Of a stretch of DNA of 64,000 nucleotides, positions 8,751 through 17,604 are shown piece after piece; the first letter of the stretch is position 1; the number at the start of each line of letters is the position of its first letter. The notes under the pieces are model-generated. The model was not told the origin of the DNA. It saw nothing but the letters and a program-made list of their open reading frames with translations, and made no database searches. The position numbers and the translations under genes are program-made. Source of the DNA: Larkinella insperata (GTDB lineage Bacteria; Bacteroidota; Bacteroidia; Cytophagales; Spirosomataceae); NCBI RefSeq assembly GCF_026248825.1, contig NZ_CP110973.1, positions 930,001 to 994,000 on the forward strand. The letters run 5' to 3'.

Positions 8751-10700
8751 TTACGCCAGCTTTTTTTCCAGTTCTTCGGCTTCCAGCATGGCTCCCTCCC
8801 ACTGCTCCTGAATGGTATCAAGCTGGGTTTTGAGTCGTTGGTAATCGGTGGTTTTGGCCTTAAGTTTCTTACCATCGGACACCACTGCCGGGGTGGCCAG
8901 CTCGGCTTCCAGTTGCTTTTTCTGTTGCTCCAGGTTGGCAATTTTCTGCTCAAAGTCGTCGGCCTGCTGCGTCGCTTTTTTCAGGGCCCGTTGCAGTTCC
9001 TTGCGCTCGTCGTCGTTGGTAGCGGGTTTGGGGCTTGGAGGAGTTGCCTTAGCGACCGTGGGCGCCGGTACTCCCGCTGCTTTGCCGTCTCCCCCCTTCG
9101 ACTTGCGCTCTTCCGTCCACCACTCGTATTCGTCGTACGTACCGGGGTATTCTTTCACCTGTTCGTCTTCGATGTACCAGATCTTGTTGGCAATCCGCGA
9201 AACGAAATACCGGTCGTGCGATACAATTACGTAGGTACCTTCGTACTGCTCCAGCGCCTGAATCAGAATGTTCACCGACTGCATGTCCAGGTGGTTGGTC
9301 GGCTCATCAAGCAGCAGGAAGTTGGCCTGCGACAGCAGCACCTTTGCCAGCGCCACCCGCGATTTTTCACCTCCGGACAGCACTTTGATTTTCTTGAACA
9401 CATCGTCGCCCGTAAACAGGAAACAACCCAAAACCGTCCGTAATTCGGCTTCTGACTTGGTGGGATTGGCCGATTTGAGCTCTTCCAGCATGTTGTCCTC
9501 CACGTTCAGCGACTCCAGCTGGTGCTGGGCGTAGAAGCTGAACGAGACGTTGTGGCCAAGCCGCCGTTCACCTTTGGTCGTCGGTTCGGTTCCGGCAATG
9601 ATGCGCAGCAGGGTTGATTTCCCTTTCCCGTTGGCCCCAATCAGCGCCACGTGATCACCGCGTTCCAGCCGGGCGGTGCTGTGGGTCAGGATTTTTTTAT
9701 CGTCGTACGATTTGCTTACATCGTCGAGGTGCAGAATATGCCGGCCGGGTTGCGTCGAGAAGTTAAACCGGAAATTAACGCGGGCGTTTTCGTCGATTAC
9801 CGCATCCACCAGCTCCATTTTTTCCAGCATCTTCACCCGGCTCTGCGCTTGCTTTGCCTTGGTCGCTTTGGCCTTAAACCGTTCGATAAACCGTTCGGTC
9901 TGCCGGATTTTGGCCTGCTGGTTTTCGTAAGCCCCCTGTTGAATTTCGTTGCGCAGGGCTTTTTCTTCAACGTAGTAGGAGTAATTGCCGCCGTAATAAT
10001 GCAGTTTCGCGCCCGAAACTTCTACGATGGTATCCACCACATTGTCGAGAAACTCGCGGTCGTGGGAAACCACAATCACGGCTCCTTCATAATTCTGAAT
10101 ATATTTTTCAACCCACTGAATCGACGGTAAGTCCAAGTGGTTGGTCGGTTCGTCAAGCATCAGCAGCGACGGCTTTTGCAGCAGTAATTTCGCCAGCATG
10201 ACGCGCATCCGCCAGCCCCCGGAAAACTGCCGGAGCGGTTTGTGCAGGTCTTCCGTCGTAAAGCCCAACCCTTCCAGAATTTCTTCGGCTTTCGACTGGA
10301 TCGTATAGCCGTCCAGAGCCGCAAATTCATCCTGCGCCCGCGCCAGCTTGTCGACCAGCACATCACGGTAGTTAACCTCCATTTCGTGCAGCAGCGCATC
10401 GATCTGCTTCTGCAGCTGGTTTTCCCGCTCGAAAGCCTGCATGGCTACCGACAGAATCGAGTCATCTGTTTGGTAGGAAAGCAAATCCTGGTTCAAAAAG
10501 CCGATGGTCACGTCGCCCGCTTTGGAGATAATTCCGCCATCGGACTGGTATTCCCCGATGATCAACCGCAGCAAGGTTGATTTGCCGGTTCCGTTGAGGC
10601 CAATGAGACCAATTTTCTGACCGGGTTTGATGTGCATCGACGCATTTTCGTAGAGCGCCCGGCTTCCGAGATAATAAGACAGGTTTGTAATCGAAATCAT
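8751..10700 (-). CDS. ABC-F family ATP-binding cassette protein
   Basis: A 649-residue soluble protein with two ABC ATPase domains in tandem and no membrane segments. ABC-F proteins act on the ribosome in translation or antibiotic protection. First cassette: Walker A GLNGTGKST (about 36-44), FSGGWRMR signature, LLMLDEPTNHLD. Second: GANGKGKST (about 356-364), LSGGEKSR, LLLDEPTNHLD. The interdomain linker (FIERFKAKATKAKQAQSR) and a C-terminal coiled coil (LKKATQQADDFEQKIANLEQ) are present. The coiled coil suggests a Uup/EttA-like housekeeping role rather than a specific resistance protein. Confidence 0.95.
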   Translation of the reverse strand: MISITNLSYYLGSRALYENASMHIKPGQKIGLIGLNGTGKSTLLRLIIGEYQSDGGIISKAGDVTIGFLNQDLLSYQTDDSILSVAMQAFERENQLQKQIDALLHEMEVNYRDVLVDKLARAQDEFAALDGYTIQSKAEEILEGLGFTTEDLHKPLRQFSGGWRMRVMLAKLLLQKPSLLMLDEPTNHLDLPSIQWVEKYIQNYEGAVIVVSHDREFLDNVVDTIVEVSGAKLHYYGGNYSYYVEEKALRNEIQQGAYENQQAKIRQTERFIERFKAKATKAKQAQSRVKMLEKMELVDAVIDENARVNFRFNFSTQPGRHILHLDDVSKSYDDKKILTHSTARLERGDHVALIGANGKGKSTLLRIIAGTEPTTKGERRLGHNVSFSFYAQHQLESLNVEDNMLEELKSANPTKSEAELRTVLGCFLFTGDDVFKKIKVLSGGEKSRVALAKVLLSQANFLLLDEPTNHLDMQSVNILIQALEQYEGTYVIVSHDRYFVSRIANKIWYIEDEQVKEYPGTYDEYEWWTEERKSKGGDGKAAGVPAPTVAKATPPSPKPATNDDERKELQRALKKATQQADDFEQKIANLEQQKKQLEAELATPAVVSDGKKLKAKTTDYQRLKTQLDTIQEQWEGAMLEAEELEKKLA

Positions 10701-10756
10701 ACGGCAAATTTACGCAATTTTACCGCGTTTGCTTGCATGATTTGTGAATAACCCGT

Positions 10757-10764
10757 TATATTTG
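10757..10764 (+). promoter_or_regulatory. -7 promoter box of the tRNA-Thr gene
   Basis: TATATTTG at 10757-10764 fits the Bacteroidota -7 consensus TAnnTTTG exactly and lies 29 bases before the tRNA. A TTTG further upstream (10728-10731 or 10741-10744) could be the -33 box, but neither spacing is ideal. Confidence 0.6.
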
Positions 10765-10793
10765 CACCCACAAAAATGGCAATTACCCATTTT

Positions 10794-10845
<52 letters not shown>

Positions 10846-10866
<21 letters not shown>

Positions 10867-10925
10867 CATTTTTTGAACAAGGGTTAATCAGTTTTCGAGC
10901 GTAAAACCTCAAAATCAACTGATTA
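10846..10925 (+). repeat. Left attachment-site repeat (attL)
   Basis: Aligned by eye, 74 of these 80 bases match 21586-21665. The repeat covers the last 21 bases of the tRNA-Thr gene and the following hairpin region. The left copy is contiguous with an intact tRNA, so the element restores the 3' end of the gene. Weaker similarity continues to a shared TAAAGTAAATCTG (10971-10983 and 21711-21723). Confidence 0.85.
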
Positions 10926-10931
10926 GCCCTT
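10879..10931 (+). terminator. Long stem-loop just after tRNA-Thr, likely its terminator
   Basis: AAGGGTTAATCAGTT (10879-10893) pairs with AACTGATTAGCCCTT (10917-10931) with one G-U-type exception. An inner TTTT-GAG/CTC-AAAA pairing extends the stem. The second copy at 21619-21671 keeps the stem although its sequence differs, so the structure itself is likely selected. A short T-rich tract follows. Confidence 0.55.
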
Positions 10932-10982
10932 ATTTCTTTATTGCACTTTATAGAAATATATACACTTCCGTAAAGTAAATCT

Positions 10983-11000
10983 GTCCCCTGATCCGTCCCC
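10983..11000 (+). repeat. Left inner-end repeat (possible integrase arm site)
   Basis: GTCCCCTGATCCGTCCCC differs at only two positions from the 18-mer at 21516-21533. Each contains GTCCCC twice, about 12 bases apart. The copies lie just inside each end of the island in the same orientation, where arm-type recombinase or excisionase binding sites are expected. Function is inferred from position only. Confidence 0.45.
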
Positions 11001-11049
11001 CACATTACATTAATTATTAAATTGGTAATGACTAAAACAAGTTATTACT

Positions 11050-12387
11050 GTGAAAACCATATCCGATAAGGACATTAAGTTCTTGCTGAAGGACGCCCGC
11101 GCGGACCGACCTACTCTTATTAACCTTGTATTCCGGTACGAAAACGCCCGTTTTAAGGCCTCAACTGGCCTCACTATTGAGCCTTACCAATGGGATACGG
11201 TAAACCAACGTGCGTATAATAATCAAAAGAGCCGGGCTTCCCGTGAACCTTTTGAAACCATTAACGCTCATCTCGACCGGTGGCGGTCGGCTACTAGAAA
11301 GGTATTGAACGCATTACAACTCGCCCAAATACCTTTCAATAATGAAACGATCAAACAGCACTTAGACACGGAATTAGGGCGGGTTAAAAAAGTCAGAGTA
11401 GTTGAGGCGAAAACAGAATCGTTTGCGGATTATATAGAGCGATTTGTTAAGGAGGCTGAGGTAGGAAAACGGCTGAACTCTAAGAGCATACGGTACGCTC
11501 GCTATACGTTGGCAGGATATATGAAGTTGAAACGAGTTTTGGAGCGATACCAAGCCGAAACAGGTAAGGGTATTGATTACAAAGACTTCTCACTCGATTA
11601 TTACCATGCCTTCAAACTCTGGTTGACCGGCCGGGGCCTGACGCTCAATTACGTAGGTACTTTGCTAAAAGACCTTAAAGTTATGTTAAAACAGGCCCAC
11701 TCTGACGGAATGCACAGTAATAACGTTTATCAACATCGGGATTTTAAAAAGTTGGTGGAGGATGTAGATAACGTTTACCTAACTGATGATGAATTAACGG
11801 TGCTCTATAATCTTGACCTAACCACTAACGCTCGATTGGACCGAGTTCGTGACTTGTTTCTGATTGGCTGTTACACGGGTTTACGGTTTTCCGATTACTC
11901 AGAGTTACGGCCAGAAAACATTACCCATAATGGGCGTATTTTGACTCGTAAGACGCTCAAAACATCAGAGCGTGTCTCTATTCCCCTCAATTCCAAAGTC
12001 CTTTCTATTATTAATAAATATGAAGGTATTCCTCCGCGCACGATCACAAATCAGAAAATGAACGATTACCTGAAGGAGTTGTGCCATCGAGCTGGACTGA
12101 CTCAATCCGTAGAAGTGAGTCGAACAAAAGGAGGTAAGAAAGAGACCCGTTACATCCAAAAATGTGAAATGGTAACTACTCACACTGCTCGCCGTTCTTT
12201 TGCAACCAATGCATATTTAGCAAAGGTTCCTACCGTTGCTATAATGAAGATTACCGGCCACCGTTCAGAGGCCGTATTTTTACGCTATATAAAAATTTCT
12301 TCGGAGCAGAATGCATTATTAATGCTGGAACATCCTCACTTTGGCGGTGTAGAAATAAATAAAAATTCTACGTTGCAAACAGTCTAA
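11050..12387 (+). CDS. Tyrosine recombinase / integrase of the island
   Basis: A 445-residue site-specific tyrosine recombinase. The N-terminal half has an arm-binding region and a SAM-like core-binding domain (ESFADYIERFVKEAEVGKRL, about 120-230). The catalytic domain shows Arg I in TGLRFSDYSEL (about 277), HTARR with His and Arg II (about 378-382), the conserved His in GHRSEAV (about 403), and the nucleophile Tyr in FLRYIKIS (about 411). Length and layout match Bacteroidota island integrases. The gene begins with GTG, 183 bases from the tRNA, and almost certainly inserts and excises the element at tRNA-Thr. Confidence 0.95.
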   Translation: MKTISDKDIKFLLKDARADRPTLINLVFRYENARFKASTGLTIEPYQWDTVNQRAYNNQKSRASREPFETINAHLDRWRSATRKVLNALQLAQIPFNNETIKQHLDTELGRVKKVRVVEAKTESFADYIERFVKEAEVGKRLNSKSIRYARYTLAGYMKLKRVLERYQAETGKGIDYKDFSLDYYHAFKLWLTGRGLTLNYVGTLLKDLKVMLKQAHSDGMHSNNVYQHRDFKKLVEDVDNVYLTDDELTVLYNLDLTTNARLDRVRDLFLIGCYTGLRFSDYSELRPENITHNGRILTRKTLKTSERVSIPLNSKVLSIINKYEGIPPRTITNQKMNDYLKELCHRAGLTQSVEVSRTKGGKKETRYIQKCEMVTTHTARRSFATNAYLAKVPTVAIMKITGHRSEAVFLRYIKISSEQNALLMLEHPHFGGVEINKNSTLQTV

Positions 12388-12506
12388 CCGATTTCTCTTT
12401 ACAGCGTTCCTACTGGTGATCTAATAATAAATTCAAAAAAGAATTAATCTATTAAAACCGAAATACTATAAGTTTTGGTAGACCAAATAGCAACACTAAA
12501 CCTATC

Positions 12507-13304
12507 ATGGAAATTTACACTATCAGAGTGGTTTGTATTTCAAATGCACTAAGCAATCTTTTATTTGATGCTGAAAATAGTATGGATAGGTACTTTGGTG
12601 GAAGGCAAATAGATGCCACATTCATAAAAACTTATATGAATTATCGACAAGGCATTTTGCCTTTGGAAGATAACGTACATTGTAAAAATGTACTAGATAC
12701 TGTTCTTTTAGAGGGTGAAGTAAGGGATAACTTTTTACGCTTAGACGAGGTAACAAGATCAAACTACATTCGATTTTTGGATTTAACGCTTCTCCCGCTT
12801 TTTGAAAATGCTAAAAGGGTAGAATTGAAACTCTCTAAATTGAAAGACAGAATAAAAAAAAAGGAAACAAATAGAAATGAACTGATTGATGATGATTCTT
12901 ATAATCTAAGAATATACGATTTTGAAAGTAATCTTGATATTACTTTGTCGATAATCCAAGATGTACAGAATATATATTCTCGTTATGTTAGAGCATATAA
13001 TTATTCAACAAATTTGGATAAGCATAATCAGCTGTCAGTATCGGGCGTCAAACTCCAATGGAATGCTAATAAACGTGCACTTTATGACCTTTTTGCACAA
13101 CTGACTTTGATGGATGTTGAGCCGGGCAAACACCTTGTGGGTAATACTATTAAGGAATTAGCTCGTTTCCTTGCCGACAATGTAGAAGGGTGTCCAAAGG
13201 CGAGTACAATTGAACGGGAATTGGAAAAAATGAGAGAACCACAGGGTATAGAAAAGGCTAAAAGGGGCCGAATCGACTTAAATATTACAATAGATAGAAC
13301 TTAA
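12507..13304 (+). CDS. RteC-like hypothetical protein
   Basis: A 265-residue protein encoded by very AT-rich DNA. The C-terminal 90 residues have the look of RteC, a regulator of excision in Bacteroides conjugative transposons: LQWNANKRALYDLFAQL, then IKELARFLADN and STIERELEKMRE. The N-terminal part is helical and charged (KLSKLKDRIKKKETNRNEL) with no recognised motif. Its place between the integrase and an excisionase-like gene agrees with a role in control of excision. The family assignment rests on pattern recall and needs a profile search. Confidence 0.5.
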   Translation: MEIYTIRVVCISNALSNLLFDAENSMDRYFGGRQIDATFIKTYMNYRQGILPLEDNVHCKNVLDTVLLEGEVRDNFLRLDEVTRSNYIRFLDLTLLPLFENAKRVELKLSKLKDRIKKKETNRNELIDDDSYNLRIYDFESNLDITLSIIQDVQNIYSRYVRAYNYSTNLDKHNQLSVSGVKLQWNANKRALYDLFAQLTLMDVEPGKHLVGNTIKELARFLADNVEGCPKASTIERELEKMREPQGIEKAKRGRIDLNITIDRT

Positions 13305-13390
13305 CTTTACTTGTTACGGTAAACGTTACACCCGTAATAAGTAACTCCAGTTGTACATCAATCTTTGAGCGCAAATCAAGAATATTTATA

Positions 13391-13708
13391 ATGATGTACG
13401 GCACAATCACACAAATTCAAATTACTCCAGAACAGTTAACCGAATTGATCCGGGTTGCTGTTCGCTCGGAGTTAGCAAATTACATACCTCCAACTCCTGA
13501 AGGTTTTGACCTTCCTGACCTCTTAACACGTAGGCAAACGTCAGAAATGTTACAAGTTTCCTTAACTACTTTGCATGAGTGGGCAACGGATACTACTGAA
13601 CGAGCTGCTATTCTTACTCCCCACAAAATCAATGGGCGCGTCCGCTACCGTAAAATTGACGTGTTAGCTGCGCTAAAACAGTCGCGTCGATTCAAAAAGA
13701 GAAAGTAA
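13391..13708 (+). CDS. Small helix-turn-helix protein, excisionase-like
   Basis: A 105-residue protein whose second half is a MerR-like winged helix-turn-helix of the excisionase type: LLTRRQTSEMLQVSLTTLHE, then INGRVRYRKIDVLAALKQ, with a basic tail (RRFKKRK). Such proteins bend DNA to direct recombinases to excise, or regulate the element. It lies one gene from the integrase on the same strand, 86 bases after the RteC-like gene. Two ATGs stand in tandem at 13391 and 13394. Confidence 0.75.
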   Translation: MMYGTITQIQITPEQLTELIRVAVRSELANYIPPTPEGFDLPDLLTRRQTSEMLQVSLTTLHEWATDTTERAAILTPHKINGRVRYRKIDVLAALKQSRRFKKRK

Positions 13709-13818
13709 ACGAAGTTTAGGAACGTATCGTATATTTAGTTCCTCCCAACATATACCTGCCATTTCCAAGTAGTTATTACTTAATTAGGAAGACCCCAGCA
13801 ATTTTACACTAATTTAAT

Positions 13819-13847
13819 AACCGCCCCCACCCTATACGGGGGCGGTT
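13819..13847 (+). promoter_or_regulatory. Perfect 10-bp GC-rich hairpin before the Rep-like gene
   Basis: AACCGCCCCC (13819-13828) pairs perfectly with GGGGGCGGTT (13838-13847) around a 9-base loop. It stands out as the only GC block in a very AT-rich stretch and ends 9 bases before the ATG of the next gene. No T tract follows on either strand, so it is not a classic terminator. Options: terminator of the HTH gene, a translational block on the next gene, or a replication origin hairpin. Confidence 0.6.
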
Positions 13848-13856
13848 TGATATCTA

Positions 13857-14876
13857 ATGTTCGACGGAATAAAAATACAGGACGCATCGGTAAGTGCCGA
13901 AACTCTAATGGCACATGAACGGCTAACGTTTGCACTACCCATTAATGAAAAAACTGGAGAAATTCTCAATCTTCCACGCCGTGATAAAGATCTGGGCATA
14001 TTGTTCGCACTCATACCCAGAAAAATGGGTGGGTATCGAGTTGAAATAAAAGGAAGTTTGCACAAGTTTTATAGCGAAAGTCAAAACCGAGCTCCATTAG
14101 GTAACTCAAATGATTTTACTGTCTACAACCTTCTAACAGCACTTGAACTGCTTGTTAAAGACTATAAGATTAACCCGTTTAGCTCGAAACTCAACAATTT
14201 AGAATTTGGGGTAAACGTCTTATTGCCTTTTCCAGTTAACAAAATTCTAAAAAGCTTAGTGACTTATAAGAACTTACCATTCACCCGCGATACTCGTAGT
14301 AGGACATTATATTATCAATGTCAGATGCAATGCTATATAATAAAGTTATATGATAAAGGTCACCAATACGGATCAGATGCCAGCATATTACGGGTTGAAA
14401 TTAAAGTGTTGAAAATGTCATATTTGAAAGGGCGTGGTATCCAACTCGTTACATTAGCAGATCTGTTAACTGTTAATAACTTTAGACTACTAGGCGCATT
14501 ACTCGTTGACACATTCGATAAGATACTATTTGACGACTCAACGATCAATGCCGCAGATTTGACTGTGAAAGAACGAAATATCTACCAGAACGGGCGAAAT
14601 CCTAAATTTTGGATAATGCCCGATGATCTAACTGCAACTCAAGCAGGTGCCCATCGTCAAAGATTACACCGCGCTAAAAAGGAATTTAGAGATTTGCTCG
14701 AACGACACAGTCAAGGCAGGAACTTACAAACTTTAGTATCTGAACTCATTGACCAAAAATGGAAGCAATTGACAACCATAAATGAAGAACTGCTGAACTG
14801 TATCAACGAACGGAAAATTTCATGGAAAACATTGAGAAATATTGAGATTTTAGAGATTTCTGAATTCTCAGTTTAA
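13857..14876 (+). CDS. Putative replication-initiation protein (Rep_trans-like)
   Basis: A 339-residue protein with AT-rich codon use. The middle contains CYIIKLYDKGHQYG followed shortly by ILRVEIKVLKMSYL (about 160-190). This resembles the Y-x-K and LR-x-E blocks of rolling-circle initiators of the Rep_trans / filamentous-phage gene II type. The C-terminus is basic and helical. If right, the island can replicate as an excised circle. No HUH pair is evident, and a structural or other mobile-element protein remains possible. The hairpin 9 bases upstream could be its origin or an attenuator. Confidence 0.4.
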   Translation: MFDGIKIQDASVSAETLMAHERLTFALPINEKTGEILNLPRRDKDLGILFALIPRKMGGYRVEIKGSLHKFYSESQNRAPLGNSNDFTVYNLLTALELLVKDYKINPFSSKLNNLEFGVNVLLPFPVNKILKSLVTYKNLPFTRDTRSRTLYYQCQMQCYIIKLYDKGHQYGSDASILRVEIKVLKMSYLKGRGIQLVTLADLLTVNNFRLLGALLVDTFDKILFDDSTINAADLTVKERNIYQNGRNPKFWIMPDDLTATQAGAHRQRLHRAKKEFRDLLERHSQGRNLQTLVSELIDQKWKQLTTINEELLNCINERKISWKTLRNIEILEISEFSV

Positions 14877-14972
14877 AGTGGAATTACTACAATCAAGCTT
14901 GGAAATTGTCACGTATTAACACCTTGTATTTAATTATAAAAAGTGACAATAAATACAATGACTAAAGTGTTT

Positions 14973-17600
14973 TTAAATTTCACTAGCAGAAGTGACCACA
15001 TCATAATCTACGCCTAAGGCGTCAAAATGTGCTTTACCACATCGAATCTTTGCCCATTCAGATGCCCTGAGTTTTAACTCTTCTTTACTGCCCTTAGTCT
15101 CGCGAACTAAATAAACTTTTTCATCGTGCTCTTTCACAATAGCCCAATCAGGATTATACTTGCCTAACGGAGTATCTATCATGAACCAGCCAGGAAGCTT
15201 GATAAAAAGTTTGATATCCTGACGCCCGCGCATGCTTTCAACAAACTGGCGTTCAGTATTCGAGTCGACTTCAATGCTGTCGAAAATACTATTTTCGACA
15301 TCTATCATATTGGTTAATGCACCATTGACTTCTCGATTCTCAAATAAAAGCATTTCATACACTTTGCCATCAACACATTCATATTTGATGCCGTCCACCA
15401 TCAAGGTGCGCAATTCAGTAGTAATCGCGCTCAGTGCCTGATCTAAAAATTGCTGAGGATTTTGCTTCACTTCATCAAGTCGTCCTGATTTTATTAGAAT
15501 TTCTGCCAACGTCTGACGTGTCAATTCTGTTTTAGCTTGTAGGTATCCCAATATATCAGGAATCTCAAATGCAGCTTCAGGATAGATTTCAGCTTCACGA
15601 ACACTTACTAATTGAGTTTCCAAGCCTACATCAGTCATAGTCATTTGACTCTTTTGAACGCTGATACGCGCAGGTTTAAGTTTATTGCTAGTAGCAAGTT
15701 TATGAGCGGCACGTTCTATAAGTGTATGAGTATCGTACCTTACTGAATATCGAGTATGGCGTTTTATTCGATCCCACAAAGCATGAAAATCAGCATTCAG
15801 ACGCCAGCCAGGTTTAAGGTTCGCCAAGCGTGTTTCTTTTTTATTTGTTAATCGCCCTATAAAACTTACACCACATTCTTCCTCGATTTCAGTTTGAAGT
15901 TGACGTGCGAACTCATCGTAATGCTCATTAGCAACGACCGTTAGACGGTTTATAGCTTCATCAAAGCAGCGTTCACCGTTCGACATTACAGGAAGCCGAA
16001 GACCACGACCAATCTCTTGACGTTTTTTTAATTCAGATTTTGTTTCATTCAATGTGCAAATTTGGAATACATTAGGATTATCCCATCCTTCACGAAGTGC
16101 AGAATGACTAAAAATAAAGCGTAGAGGTTCTTCTACTGACAAGAGTCTCTCTTTATCGCGCATGATCAATTCATAAGCCTCATCATCGGCGGCCGTATCT
16201 CCTCGTGTATCTTTTGGAATACCTTTATAGGTCGCGAAATAGCCACTATGGACTTTCTCAACAGGTAAAGGCTCTAATTCAAGGTATTTTGGCAGGATTG
16301 ACAACTCTTTATATGCTTGCTCGAACCAGTACCGAATTTTACCATCTTCAGCAGCATAGTTTATTACACGATCAATAAAAAAAAGGGAGAGTATTTTGAG
16401 TTTTACATCAGGTCCGGCTATGCTCGGAAGCAATTTTTTAACTTTTAGCTCTCGGTCAAAATGTTCGCGAATTGTCTCTTTTATCTGTACCCGTAATACC
16501 TCGTCGGTACGCCCACCATACGATTGACCAACATAGAGCAACAAACCATTTGTGAAGCTTATATAACCATCAGCTGCATTAATTTCATCCACAATAAAAT
16601 TTTTATAGTTAGCACGTCCGCCGGAAAGGTCAAATAAATCAGCGCCACTGCCTTTAATTGAAACGGTTTTTCGTTGCGGACCAACTTTGGAGTTATAATC
16701 AAGTATCATCTTTGCAGATACTTGTGTCTTTGTTGCACTAATACCTTGAATTTGAATAAATGGCTGGTTAAAATCAGGATCATCCAGCACCGAATTTACA
16801 TCTATCCGTTTAACGAGTTTCAGATCATAAGCGCGCACAGGGTCCAATTTGTATACCTGATTATATAGATTGCGATGCGTAGCTGAATAACGTAACGTAC
16901 AAAGAGGATTTAAACTAGCAATCGCATTCTTTGCCTGTTCGCTTTCCATATTTTGTGGTTCATCTAAAATCACTATAGGGCAGGCTGCTTGTATAAATTC
17001 AATGGGCCGCCGACCTGATAGTTGATCACGCTCTTGGTGAATAACGTTATTTGCCTGTTTATTAAACGAATCAATATTCATAATTAGAATTTGAAGCGTA
17101 TTACTTTGCGCAAACTGTCGTAATTTGGTGACTTGACGTGAATCATAGATCCAAGTATCAAACGCTACATTATCATACAACTCCCGGAAATGATCGCCCA
17201 TTAATCGTTGGCTAGTCATGACTCCTTCACGAATGGCCACACTAGGTACGACAACGATAAATTTTGCGAATCCATAGCGCTCATTGAGAGCAAATATCGT
17301 TCGCAGATACACATATGTCTTACCGGTACCGGTTTCCATCTCCACCGAAAAATTTAATCCATTTAGTACCTCACTTTTCGGCAAACTGTTCGCCTGCTGT
17401 ACGGTACGTAAGTTGGTTAAAATCGTGTCATTATCGATTGTCAATTGATTACCTAAACCCAGTTCAGAAACTAATTCATTGGAAGCAGAAAGAGTAAGTT
17501 CAAAGGTTCCTGCCTTTAACCGTTGCCCCTCGAACAGATTAATAACTGAGTTTAAAGCTTCGCGTTGATAAGGCTGCCTACTGTCAAATTTGATTTTCAT
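14973..17600 (-). CDS. Type III restriction endonuclease subunit Res
   Basis: An 875-residue restriction subunit that couples ATP-driven motion to cleavage when two unmethylated sites meet in head-to-head orientation. Superfamily 2 helicase motifs: Walker A ETGTGKTYVYLR (about 88-100), the DEAD-like box ILDEPQNMES (about 210), and C-terminal SF2 motifs including SALREGWDNPNVFQICTL and RQEIGRGLRLPV. The C-terminal PD-(D/E)xK nuclease is intact: YNPDWAIV near residue 815 and LVRETKG near 835. Length is typical of Res. It is the last gene of the operon, starting 4 bases after the ATPase gene, so it is probably translationally coupled. Confidence 0.95.
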   Translation of the reverse strand: MKIKFDSRQPYQREALNSVINLFEGQRLKAGTFELTLSASNELVSELGLGNQLTIDNDTILTNLRTVQQANSLPKSEVLNGLNFSVEMETGTGKTYVYLRTIFALNERYGFAKFIVVVPSVAIREGVMTSQRLMGDHFRELYDNVAFDTWIYDSRQVTKLRQFAQSNTLQILIMNIDSFNKQANNVIHQERDQLSGRRPIEFIQAACPIVILDEPQNMESEQAKNAIASLNPLCTLRYSATHRNLYNQVYKLDPVRAYDLKLVKRIDVNSVLDDPDFNQPFIQIQGISATKTQVSAKMILDYNSKVGPQRKTVSIKGSGADLFDLSGGRANYKNFIVDEINAADGYISFTNGLLLYVGQSYGGRTDEVLRVQIKETIREHFDRELKVKKLLPSIAGPDVKLKILSLFFIDRVINYAAEDGKIRYWFEQAYKELSILPKYLELEPLPVEKVHSGYFATYKGIPKDTRGDTAADDEAYELIMRDKERLLSVEEPLRFIFSHSALREGWDNPNVFQICTLNETKSELKKRQEIGRGLRLPVMSNGERCFDEAINRLTVVANEHYDEFARQLQTEIEEECGVSFIGRLTNKKETRLANLKPGWRLNADFHALWDRIKRHTRYSVRYDTHTLIERAAHKLATSNKLKPARISVQKSQMTMTDVGLETQLVSVREAEIYPEAAFEIPDILGYLQAKTELTRQTLAEILIKSGRLDEVKQNPQQFLDQALSAITTELRTLMVDGIKYECVDGKVYEMLLFENREVNGALTNMIDVENSIFDSIEVDSNTERQFVESMRGRQDIKLFIKLPGWFMIDTPLGKYNPDWAIVKEHDEKVYLVRETKGSKEELKLRASEWAKIRCGKAHFDALGVDYDVVTSASEI

Positions 17601-17604
17601 GGCA

